From Luteimonas sp. (GTDB lineage Bacteria > Pseudomonadota > Gammaproteobacteria > Xanthomonadales > Xanthomonadaceae): a stretch of 64,000 nt of DNA. Both the position numbers and the translations under genes were made by a program. Of the stretch, positions 31,769-39,847 are shown in pieces (within the stretch, counting starts at the first letter, position 1; each line of letters starts with the position of its first letter). The notes beneath the pieces are model-generated. The model saw nothing but the letters and a program-made list of their open reading frames with translations, ran no database searches and was not told the DNA's origin. The stretch is taken from positions 310,001 to 374,000 of the forward strand of contig JANPZU010000008.1 of assembly GCA_024707405.1 (NCBI GenBank), read 5' to 3'.

Positions 31769-33613
31769 TCAGCCTTTCGCCTGGAATCCGTGCAGCAGCG
31801 TCTCGCCGTCGCAGGGCCTGGCGAACAGGAATCCTTGCGCCCGCGTGATGCCGCATTCGCGCAATGCGTCGGCCTGCTCCTGCGTTTCCACGCCTTCGGC
31901 GACGATCTCGATGCCGGTCTTGCGCGCTAGGCCGGAGATCGCCTGCACGATGGCAAGGTCGTATGGGTCGTGCGGCAGCCCCGCGATGAAACTGCGGTCG
32001 AGCTTGAGCACGTCGATCGGCAGGCGCTTGAGGTAGGCCAGCGACGAATAGCCGACGCCGAAATCGTCCAGCGCCACGCAGATGCCCAGGTCGCGCAGCC
32101 GCGACAGGGTTTGCGCAGCGACCGCAATGTCCGGCAGCAACGCGGTCTCGGTCAGCTCCAGGCACAGCCGTCCGGGCTGCAGGCCGGTTTCGGCCAGGAT
32201 CGAGGCAATGTCGTCGACCAGTCCGGCCTGCTCGAACTGGCGCGCGGAGATGTTGACCCGCAGCTTGGGCGCGAAGCCGTCGCGCGCCGGCCAGCGCCTC
32301 GCCTCGCGGCAGGCTTCGGCCAGCACGCAGCGACCGAACGGCACGATCAGCCCGGAGGCCTCGGCGATGTCGATGAACTCGCAGGCCGGGCGCCACTGGC
32401 CGTCCTCGTCGACCCAGCGCACCAGCGCTTCCGCGGCGAGCCAGCGGCCATCGGCAAGCCGCACCTCCGGCTGGAAATGCACGCGGATGCGCCCACTGGC
32501 GAATGCTTCGCGCAACGAACGCTCGATCTTCAACCGTGCCAGCAAGCCGCGGTGCTGTTCGGCATCGAACACTTCGCAGCGGTTGTGGCGGCCATTGCGG
32601 GCGCGATGGCTGGCGGTCTCGGCATTGCGCAACAGGTTGTCGGCCGACGGCGCGGCGAGGTCACGCGAGAACGCGATGCCGGCCGACACCACGGTCTGCG
32701 TGCCCTGTTCGGACAGGCCCGCTTCGATCAGTTCGATGCAACGCTCGGCCAGGTTCAGCGCTTCGGTTTCGTGCAGGTGGCGATGCGGTAGCACCGCGAA
32801 CGCGTCGCCACGCACGCGCGCCAGCGTGGCGGTCTCGCCGAGTTCGCCGCGCAGACACTCGGCCACGCGCACCAGCAGGTGGTTGTCGGCATCGCCCTCG
32901 TGCGGCGAGGCGTCGATGTGCAGGTGGATCGCGACCAGCCCGGTGTCGTCGCCATGCATCGGCTTGAGCGCCGAGTGCACCACTTCCAGCAGGTGGTCGC
33001 GGTTGGGCAGGTCGGTGTGCGGGTCGTGCAGTTCGAGGTAGCGCACACGACCTTCGAGCTGGCGGCGACGGTCGATCTCGTAGGCCATCGCCACGTAGTC
33101 GCCGATGCTGCCGGCAAAGGCGTGGTCTTCGGGGCTCCACACCCGCACCGTGCCGACGTGTTCATGGCAGACCACGCCCACCAGGTCGCCGGCCACGCGC
33201 ACCGGCGCGTCCAGCATCGACCCGATGCCATGCGTGCGCAGGTAGGACGACAGCTCGCCATCGACATCGAACCGTGCGGCGCTGGCGTAGTCGACCACAC
33301 GCACCTCGCCGAGCGCGGCCGCATACCCCGGCCCGACCGCCAGTCGCGCGTGCGAATCGGACGCGGCGTGCATCCCGCTGCTGCGCTGGTAGTGGTGGAC
33401 GCATTGCAGGCTGCGGGCGTCCTCGTCCGTCCACCAGACGTTGACCCGCTCGACCTCGAGCGTATGGGCGGCGGTCTCGCAGATCACCGCCAGGGCGTCG
33501 TGCAGGGTGCAGTCGTGCTGCCAGACCCGACGCGCCATCGACACCAGGGCGTGGTTGTGCCGGCGCGCCCATGCGCCCCGATCCTGGCGATCGCCTGCCT
33601 GGCTTGCCGACAT
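31769..33613 (-). CDS. GAF-GGDEF-EAL protein, predicted cyclic-di-GMP phosphodiesterase
   Basis: A 614-residue cytosolic protein. A GAF-type sensor (about residues 30-180; ALAVICETAAHTLEVERVNV WWTD) is followed by a GGDEF domain with a degenerate active site, RVRGDAFAVL in place of GGDEF, so cyclase activity is unlikely. The EAL domain (about 365-614) keeps its catalytic set: the EAL triad in AAEALVRWV, the metal-binding Asn in LRVNISARQF, LCLELTETALL, the DD in CVALDDFGVGYSSL, the Lys in IDVLKLDRSFI, AEGVETQEQ, and a closing AQGFLFARP. It should therefore degrade c-di-GMP, perhaps tuned by ligands of the GAF domain or GTP in the GGDEF pocket. Divergent from the indolepyruvate oxidoreductase gene. 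Confidence 0.9.
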   Translation of the reverse strand: MSASQAGDRQDRGAWARRHNHALVSMARRVWQHDCTLHDALAVICETAAHTLEVERVNVWWTDEDARSLQCVHHYQRSSGMHAASDSHARLAVGPGYAAALGEVRVVDYASAARFDVDGELSSYLRTHGIGSMLDAPVRVAGDLVGVVCHEHVGTVRVWSPEDHAFAGSIGDYVAMAYEIDRRRQLEGRVRYLELHDPHTDLPNRDHLLEVVHSALKPMHGDDTGLVAIHLHIDASPHEGDADNHLLVRVAECLRGELGETATLARVRGDAFAVLPHRHLHETEALNLAERCIELIEAGLSEQGTQTVVSAGIAFSRDLAAPSADNLLRNAETASHRARNGRHNRCEVFDAEQHRGLLARLKIERSLREAFASGRIRVHFQPEVRLADGRWLAAEALVRWVDEDGQWRPACEFIDIAEASGLIVPFGRCVLAEACREARRWPARDGFAPKLRVNISARQFEQAGLVDDIASILAETGLQPGRLCLELTETALLPDIAVAAQTLSRLRDLGICVALDDFGVGYSSLAYLKRLPIDVLKLDRSFIAGLPHDPYDLAIVQAISGLARKTGIEIVAEGVETQEQADALRECGITRAQGFLFARPCDGETLLHGFQAKG

Positions 33614-33799
33614 GCACTGGCTCCCGGGAAGCGCCGGCGTCCCCACGCCGACGGCGGTCTTGCCTTTGTACCCCCAACGACCGGGGGTGCAAACCGGCCC
33701 GGACGGGTCGGCTGATACACTTTCCGACGCAACCATTCCAGTATTTCGGCCGCCGCCACGGGGCCCGCCAGCGACCGCTCGCAAGCCGAAGAACACGCC

Positions 33800-36700
33800 A
33801 TGACCAGCACTGCCGAACTGTCCTCGCCCGCCTCCGCCAACACCGGCCTCACCGACCAGGACTACACCCTCGACCACAAGTACACCCGCACCGAAGGACG
33901 CATCTACCTCAGCGGCGTGCAGGCGCTGGTGCGGCTGCCGCTGATGCAGCGACTGCGCGACCAGGCGGCGGGGCTGAACACGGGCGGCTTCATCTCCGGC
34001 TACCGCGGCTCGCCGTTGGGCGGCTTCGACCTGGAACTGTGGCGCGCGCGCAAGCACCTGGAAGCCTCCGGCGTGAAGTTCCAGCCAGGGCTCAACGAAG
34101 ACCTGGGCGCGACCATGGTCTGGGGCACGCAGCAGACCAACCTGTTCCCCGGCGCCAAGGTCGATGGCGTCTATTCGATGTGGTACGGCAAGGGCCCGGG
34201 CGTAGACCGCTGCGGCGACGTGTTCAAGCACGGCAATGCCGCGGGCACCTCTAAGCACGGTGGCGTGCTGGCGCTGGCCGCCGACGACCACGCCTGCCGC
34301 AGTTCGACGCTGCCGCACGGCAGCGAGGGCGAATTCACCAGCGCGCTGATGCCGATCCTCAATCCGGCCGGCGTGCAGGACATCCTCGACATGGGCCTGG
34401 TCGGCTGGGCGATGTCGCGCTTCACCGGTCGCTGGATCGGCTTCAAGACCATCGCAGAAACCGTGGAATCGTCGGCCTCGGTGGACGTGAACCCGCTGGC
34501 GCTTCGGATCGTCACGCCGGAAGACTTCGAGCTTCCCCTCGGCGGATTGAACATCCGCTGGCCCGATCCGCCGATGGACCAGGAAATGCGCCTGCACCGT
34601 TACGCGGTGAAGGCGGCGCAGGCGTTCGCGCGCGCGAACCGCATCGACCGCATGGTGCTGGACGCGCCGGACGCACGCTTCGGCATCGTCACCACCGGCA
34701 AGAGCTACCTCGACGTGCTGCAGGCACTCGAATACCTGGGCCTGGACGTCGAACGCTGCCGCGAACTGGGCATCCGCGTCTACAAGATCGGCATGACCTG
34801 GCCGCTGGAGCCGCTGGGCATCCGCGCGTTCGCACGAGGCCTGCGCGACATCCTCGTAGTCGAGGAAAAGCACGCCTTCATCGAAAGCCAGATGAAGGAG
34901 CTGTTCTACAACTTCGACGGCGACCGTCCGAGCATCGTCGGCAAGTACGACGAGGAAGGGAACTGGATCCTGCCCAGCACCGGCGAACTCACGCCCGCCA
35001 CCATCGCCGGGGTCATCGCGCGCCGACTGCAGAAGTTCATCCCCGAAGGCAGCCGCGACAGCGAACACATCCGCGACGTGCTGCGCTGGATGGAAGCCAA
35101 GGAAGCGGAGATGGCACTGCCGCGCGCACAGTTCCCGCGCGTGCCGCACTACTGCTCGGGCTGTCCGCACAACACGTCCACGAAGGTGCCGGAAGGCTCG
35201 CGCGCACTGGCCGGCATCGGTTGCCATTACATGGTGACGTGGATGGATCGCGACACCGACACCTTCACCCAGATGGGCGGCGAAGGCGTGACCTGGTGCG
35301 GCCAGTCGGCGTTCACCGACACCCCGCACGTGTTCCAGAACCTCGGCGACGGCACCTACTTCCACAGCGGTTCGCTGGCGATCCGCCAATCGGTCGCGGC
35401 CGGCGTCAACATCACCTACAAGATCCTCTACAACGATGCGGTGGCGATGACCGGCGGCCAGCCGGTGGACGGCACGCTGTCGGTGCCGCAGATCGCGCAC
35501 CAGGTGCGCAGCGAGGGCGTGCAGACCATCGTGCTGCTGTCCGACGACATCGAAAAGTGGAGCGACCGCTCGATCTTCCCGCCGGGCGTCGAGTTCCTCG
35601 ACCGCCGTGAACTCGACGCGGCGCAGAAGCGCCTGCGCGAAGTGAAGGGCACGAGCGTGCTGATCTTCGACCAGACCTGCGCCACCGAGAAGCGCCGCCG
35701 CCGCAAGCGCGGCAAGATGGTCGATCCGCAAAAGCGCGTGTTCGTGAACACGCTGGTCTGCGAAGGCTGCGGCGACTGCGGCAAGAAGTCGTTCTGCGTG
35801 TCGGTGCTGCCCAAGGACACCGAGTTCGGGCGCAAGCGCGAGATCGACCAGAGCAACTGCAACAAGGACTACTCCTGCGTCGAGGGCTTCTGCCCCAGCT
35901 TCGTCACCGTGCATGGCGGCAAGCCGCGCAAGGGCAACAAGGTGTCAACCGCCGAGCGCCTGGCCAGCCTGCCGAAGCCGCGCATCGAGAGCGACCTGTC
36001 GCAGCCGTGGAACATCCTGATCACCGGCGTCGGCGGCACGGGTGTCGTCACCATCGGCGCGCTGCTGGGCATGGCCGGTCATCTCGAGGGCCGCGGCTCG
36101 ACCGTGCTCGACCAGACCGGCCTCGCGCAGAAGGGTGGCGCGGTGACCACGCACATCCGCATCGCAAAGACGCCGGAAGACATCCACGCCGTGCGCATCG
36201 CCGCGGGCGAGGCCGACCTGGTACTCGGTTGCGACATGGTGGTGGTGAACGATTACTGGGCGCTGTCGAAGGTGCGCGCAGGTCGCACGCAGGTGGTCAT
36301 CAACACCTACGAAGCAATGCCCGGCACCTTCACCACGCGGCCGGACATGCAGTTCCCGGCGGCCGACATCGTGCAGGCGATCTCGCAGGCACTCGACGGC
36401 AAGGCACCGCTGCAGATCGATGCCACCGAACTGGCGACCGCGTTGATGGGCGATGCCATCGCGTCCAACCTGTTCATGCTCGGCTATGCGTGGCAGCGCG
36501 GACTGGTACCGCTGTCATACGACTCGCTGATGCGCGCGGTGGAACTCAACGGCGCCGCGATCGAGATGAACAAGACCGCGTTTGCCTGGGGCCGGTTGGC
36601 CGCGATCGATCCGGAGGCGGTGTACGAAGCCGCCGGCATCGTGCGCAACGCACCGACCGCGGCCGAATCCGCGCCACGCGAATTGCCGGTGCTGCCGCCG

Positions 36701-37495
36701 GGCGAGTGGGAAAGCAGCGAATGGGGCGCGACCTCCGCACCCAAGGCTTTGCGCGCCGAGGACGAACTGCGCCACGTGCCCGCGCACGCCGGCACCGATG
36801 GCTTCGCCTTCCTGCCGCTGGACGACCTGCGCCTGTCGCGTTCGCTGGATGAAGTGGTGTCGCGTCGCGTCGACTTCCTGACCGAATACCAGAATGCGTC
36901 GTACGCGAAGCGCTATTCGGATTTCGTGGCGAAGGTGCGCGCCGCCGAACGCGCGAAGGCGCCTGGCGCGACCGACCTGTCCGAGGCGGTGGCCCGCTAC
37001 TTCTTCAAGCTGATGGCATACAAGGACGAGTACGAAGTCGCGCGCCTGTACACCAGCGGCGAATTCCGCCGCCGCATCGAGCAGCAGTTCGACGGCGACT
37101 ACAAGCTGCACTTCCACCTCGCGCCGCCGCTGCTGGCGAAGAAGAACGACAAGGGCGAGTTGGTCAAGCGCGAATACGGGCCGTGGGTGTTCACCGCGTT
37201 CAAGGTGCTGGCCAAACTGCGCGGCCTGCGCGGCAGCGCACTCGACGTGTTCGGCTACACCGCAGAACGCAAGTCCGAGCGCAAGCTGATCGCCGACTAC
37301 GAAAGCACCATCGGCGGCCTGCTCGACAAACTCGATGGCGGCAACGTCGGTCTCGCCGCCGAGATCGCCGGCATCCCGGAACAGATCCGCGGCTACGGCC
37401 ACGTCAAGGAAGCGCACCTGCACAAGGCCAAGGCACGCGAGGCCGAACTGTTGAAGGAGTGGGACAACCCGCTGCGCATCGTGCAGGCAGCCTGA
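33800..37495 (+). CDS. Indolepyruvate ferredoxin oxidoreductase, fused subunits
   Basis: A 1231-residue cytosolic enzyme fusing both subunits of a 2-oxoacid:ferredoxin oxidoreductase that decarboxylates aryl- or branched-chain pyruvates (from amino-acid transamination) to acyl-CoA. Order: N-terminal transketolase-like part (to about 400); TPP-binding part with GDGTYFHSGSLAIRQSVAAG ending in ILYNDAVAMTGGQP (about 510-560); a cluster-binding region with CEGCGDCGKKSFC and NCNKDYSCVEGFC (about 650-700); the gamma-type domain PWNILITGVGGTGVVTIGAL (from about 735) with LDQTGLAQKGGAVTTHIRI; and a DUF6537-type C-terminal domain (about 960-1220). This fused form is common in aerobic proteobacteria. 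ATG 33800 follows a region with a GC hairpin. Confidence 0.93.
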   Translation: MTSTAELSSPASANTGLTDQDYTLDHKYTRTEGRIYLSGVQALVRLPLMQRLRDQAAGLNTGGFISGYRGSPLGGFDLELWRARKHLEASGVKFQPGLNEDLGATMVWGTQQTNLFPGAKVDGVYSMWYGKGPGVDRCGDVFKHGNAAGTSKHGGVLALAADDHACRSSTLPHGSEGEFTSALMPILNPAGVQDILDMGLVGWAMSRFTGRWIGFKTIAETVESSASVDVNPLALRIVTPEDFELPLGGLNIRWPDPPMDQEMRLHRYAVKAAQAFARANRIDRMVLDAPDARFGIVTTGKSYLDVLQALEYLGLDVERCRELGIRVYKIGMTWPLEPLGIRAFARGLRDILVVEEKHAFIESQMKELFYNFDGDRPSIVGKYDEEGNWILPSTGELTPATIAGVIARRLQKFIPEGSRDSEHIRDVLRWMEAKEAEMALPRAQFPRVPHYCSGCPHNTSTKVPEGSRALAGIGCHYMVTWMDRDTDTFTQMGGEGVTWCGQSAFTDTPHVFQNLGDGTYFHSGSLAIRQSVAAGVNITYKILYNDAVAMTGGQPVDGTLSVPQIAHQVRSEGVQTIVLLSDDIEKWSDRSIFPPGVEFLDRRELDAAQKRLREVKGTSVLIFDQTCATEKRRRRKRGKMVDPQKRVFVNTLVCEGCGDCGKKSFCVSVLPKDTEFGRKREIDQSNCNKDYSCVEGFCPSFVTVHGGKPRKGNKVSTAERLASLPKPRIESDLSQPWNILITGVGGTGVVTIGALLGMAGHLEGRGSTVLDQTGLAQKGGAVTTHIRIAKTPEDIHAVRIAAGEADLVLGCDMVVVNDYWALSKVRAGRTQVVINTYEAMPGTFTTRPDMQFPAADIVQAISQALDGKAPLQIDATELATALMGDAIASNLFMLGYAWQRGLVPLSYDSLMRAVELNGAAIEMNKTAFAWGRLAAIDPEAVYEAAGIVRNAPTAAESAPRELPVLPPGEWESSEWGATSAPKALRAEDELRHVPAHAGTDGFAFLPLDDLRLSRSLDEVVSRRVDFLTEYQNASYAKRYSDFVAKVRAAERAKAPGATDLSEAVARYFFKLMAYKDEYEVARLYTSGEFRRRIEQQFDGDYKLHFHLAPPLLAKKNDKGELVKREYGPWVFTAFKVLAKLRGLRGSALDVFGYTAERKSERKLIADYESTIGGLLDKLDGGNVGLAAEIAGIPEQIRGYGHVKEAHLHKAKAREAELLKEWDNPLRIVQAA

Positions 37496-37518
37496 CCCGG
37501 CAACCAACGGAGGCAACG

Positions 37519-37596
37519 ATGGCCGGACAGCAACATCCGCCTTGCGTGCTTGCACCGGCAAGGCCGAAGCCACCGCCATCGTCCATTCACGAATGA
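37519..37596 (+). CDS. Putative 25-residue leader peptide coupled to the endonuclease gene
   Basis: A 25-codon ORF, MAGQQHPPCVLAPARPKPPP and SSIHE, with a strong GGAGG ribosome site five bases before its ATG. Its TGA (37594-37596) overlaps the ATG of the restriction endonuclease (37593) in an ATGA junction, while the endonuclease has no ribosome site of its own. It is Pro-rich (7 of 25), including a PPP run that would slow ribosomes. This suggests translation of the endonuclease depends on the leader. Not a known family; could also be a chance ORF. Confidence 0.4.
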   Translation: MAGQQHPPCVLAPARPKPPPSSIHE

Positions 37597-38357
37597 ACGA
37601 CGACGTCCGCAGGCGGATCGCCGACGAATTCCGCCGTTGCATCGACAACACGCTCGTCCGGATCCGGCGCGAGGACACGCATCGTCCGTTCCATTCCGCG
37701 CTGCTGAGCGACGAGGCCCTGTTCTGGAGTCGTTTCGAACGTTCGTTCTCCACCTCGTTCGGACAGAGCGTGATCGAACGGGTTTCGCGCATCGTCGTGG
37801 AAGCCTCGGGCGCGGAGCAGGCCAGCAACCAGAAACACACCTCGGTGTCGCTGACGATGCTCCAGCACGCGGCGATCGATGCGCACATCGCAAGGCTGCG
37901 CGGCGGACGGGCGGGGCGCGCGCCATCGTGGTTGCACGACCTCGACGACGTGATGGCCGAATCCACGGAAGGCACGGATGCATCCAGCGAAAGCCGCGTG
38001 ATCTCCGACCTGTGGTGGCGCAGGGACGGCGTGAACCATTACCTCAGCATCAAGACGGTCAAGCCGAACATCGACCAGACCGCTGAAGCCAAACGCGACC
38101 TGCTCAAGCTGCAACTGCACGACCCGGCGGCGAAGGTCTATTTCGGCCTGTACTACAACCCGTACGGCGAACACCGCGCCGATTACGCATGGACGCCGCC
38201 GATGGGCGTGTTCGACATGCGCAACGATCCGGTGGTGCTGATCGGCCGCGACTACTGGGACACCCTGGGCGGAAGCGGCACCTACGACACCGTGCTCGCC
38301 ATCGCCACGGAAGTCGGGATCGAAACCCGCGCACGGATCCGTGCGTTGGAACGGTGA
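37593..38357 (+). CDS. Type II restriction endonuclease, TdeIII family
   Basis: A 254-residue protein resembling the TdeIII family of type II endonucleases, strongest in the second half: ISDLWWRRDGVNHYLSIKTVKPN (about residues 137-158), where Asp139 and the S-I-K of 152-154 fit a PD-(D/E)xK nuclease core, then FGLYYNPYGEHRADYAWTPP, LIGRDYWDTLGGSGTYDTVL and VGIETRARIRALE, all in the family order. The first half is a helical DNA-recognition region. It should cut unmodified DNA; TdeIII itself is recalled to recognise GGNCC, so the specificity here is only inference. It converges with a C5-cytosine methyltransferase gene 10 bp away and is probably translated by coupling from a 25-residue leader. 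Confidence 0.82.
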   Translation: MNDDVRRRIADEFRRCIDNTLVRIRREDTHRPFHSALLSDEALFWSRFERSFSTSFGQSVIERVSRIVVEASGAEQASNQKHTSVSLTMLQHAAIDAHIARLRGGRAGRAPSWLHDLDDVMAESTEGTDASSESRVISDLWWRRDGVNHYLSIKTVKPNIDQTAEAKRDLLKLQLHDPAAKVYFGLYYNPYGEHRADYAWTPPMGVFDMRNDPVVLIGRDYWDTLGGSGTYDTVLAIATEVGIETRARIRALER

Positions 38358-38367
38358 CCGGGCTGCC

Positions 38368-39759
38368 TTACCTGCCTGCCCTGATCCTGCGCATGTCCCA
38401 ATCCAGGTGGCTCGTGTCCCGGTAGCGCGAGAACGGGAACCCTTCCGGCGGCTCGACGCGCTTGCCCGCGATGCCGTCCACGACCAGCCGTCCCACCGCC
38501 GCACCCAGCCCCACCGGCACCGCGTTGCCGATCTGGCGATAGCGATCCAGCAATGCGCCGGCAAAACGCCAGTCGCCCGGGAACTCCTGCACCCGCGCAT
38601 ATTCCTGCACGCTCAACGGGCGGTCTGCCTCGGGATGGCAGAGGTCGGTCGCGGGCATCGCCGGGTGCGTCACCAGCGTCGGCGCCGGCTTGTCCCACGC
38701 CAGCCGTCGCAGGAATCCTGTCTTGCCGCCGCCGGCTTCGAATGAATTGCCGAGTGCCTTCTTCTGCAGGTTCGGCGGCAGGTTCCGCCAGTTCTGTCCT
38801 TCGTGCAGCATGCGGTAGTAGACGAGGCGCTTCTCCGGGAAACGCACGTGGTCGTGGTCGGCCGCGGGCAGGCGTGACACCGCCTGCCGGAACGTGCGCC
38901 AGCGCTTGAGGCCGAAGCGCCCGCCCTCGCTGTGCGTCGGCTGCAGGAACGGCATGCGCGTGCCGTCGCGCGAGGCCACCAGGATCACGCGCTCGCGGAT
39001 CTGCGGCGTGCCGAAGTTGGCCGCGTTGTAGAGGTTGAAGCTCACGCCGTAGCCGCCGTCCTCCAGCAGGTCGACGACATGGCGCAACGCGCCGCCCGGC
39101 TGTTCCGCGGCCGACAGCGACGGGAATCCCTTGCCTCGCCGCTCGTGCGGGCGATGTTTCAACGGCGCCGACAACAACCCGCGCACGTTCTCGATCACCA
39201 GGTAACGCGGACGCAGCGCGAGGCCGAGTTCGATGTACTTGAGGAACACGTTGCCGCGCGCATCCTCGAACCCGCGGCGCGCGCCCGCCGAACTGAACGC
39301 CTGGCAGGGCGGGCCACCGGCGACCAGGTGGATCTCTTCCTTCTTCTTCAGGCCCGCGGCTTCGCGCACCTGCGCGGCGTCGTAGTCGTTGACGTCGTTG
39401 AGCAAGGCCATGTCCGGACGGTTGTCGGCAATGGTGGCGCGGCAGGCCTTGTCGAATTCACAGGCCAGCAGCACGTCGATGCCCGCACGTTCCAGCCCGA
39501 GATCGAGGCCCATCGCACCGCTGAAGAAACTCAGGGCCCTGATGCCGTCGCCCGGCCGCCGACGCACGGGATGATCTTCGACCGCTTCCGTCGCCAGCTC
39601 GCGCCCGGTCTCGTAGGCTTCCAGCGCCGACTCGCGCACCATCCAGGTGCCGCCGACCTTCTCGCCCGCCAGCTGGCCCTCGCGAAGCAGCTTGCGCACG
39701 TATTGTTCGGAGCAGGACAGCCGTTCGGCCACGTCCAGCGCGGACAGCAATTCGGACAT
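38368..39759 (-). CDS. C5-cytosine DNA methyltransferase with N-terminal HTH domain
   Basis: A 463-residue modification enzyme. Residues 3-50 (ALDVAERLSCSEQYVRKLLR, EKVGGTWMVRESALEAY) are an excisionase/MerR-type helix-turn-helix not usual in this family. The methyltransferase follows: motif I ALSFFSGAMGLDLGLERAG (about 75-93), motif IV GGPPCQAFSSAG with catalytic Cys 152, motif VI LVIENVRGLLS (about 187-197), motif VIII NFGTPQIRERVILVASR, a target-recognition region (about 270-390) and motifs IX-X (RPLSVQEYARVQEFPGDW, YRQIGNAVPVGLGAAVGRL). It protects the host from the convergent TdeIII-like endonuclease. The HTH may let the enzyme bind its own promoter and balance modification against restriction. 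Confidence 0.9.
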   Translation of the reverse strand: MSELLSALDVAERLSCSEQYVRKLLREGQLAGEKVGGTWMVRESALEAYETGRELATEAVEDHPVRRRPGDGIRALSFFSGAMGLDLGLERAGIDVLLACEFDKACRATIADNRPDMALLNDVNDYDAAQVREAAGLKKKEEIHLVAGGPPCQAFSSAGARRGFEDARGNVFLKYIELGLALRPRYLVIENVRGLLSAPLKHRPHERRGKGFPSLSAAEQPGGALRHVVDLLEDGGYGVSFNLYNAANFGTPQIRERVILVASRDGTRMPFLQPTHSEGGRFGLKRWRTFRQAVSRLPAADHDHVRFPEKRLVYYRMLHEGQNWRNLPPNLQKKALGNSFEAGGGKTGFLRRLAWDKPAPTLVTHPAMPATDLCHPEADRPLSVQEYARVQEFPGDWRFAGALLDRYRQIGNAVPVGLGAAVGRLVVDGIAGKRVEPPEGFPFSRYRDTSHLDWDMRRIRAGR

Positions 39760-39847
39760 CGGGGTTTCGCCTGCGAAACTGGATCAGGTACCCGGATTAT
39801 CGATCCGGGCACCTGCATCCGGCAAGCCGCACTCGTGTGCCACGGCG

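Noticed and set aside
33614-35914. A very long open frame on the minus strand, continuous with the EAL gene and antisense to the indolepyruvate oxidoreductase
   Set aside because: It is an antisense shadow created by high GC codon use. All protein motifs lie downstream of the ATG at 33613, and the plus strand of the region encodes a perfect oxidoreductase.
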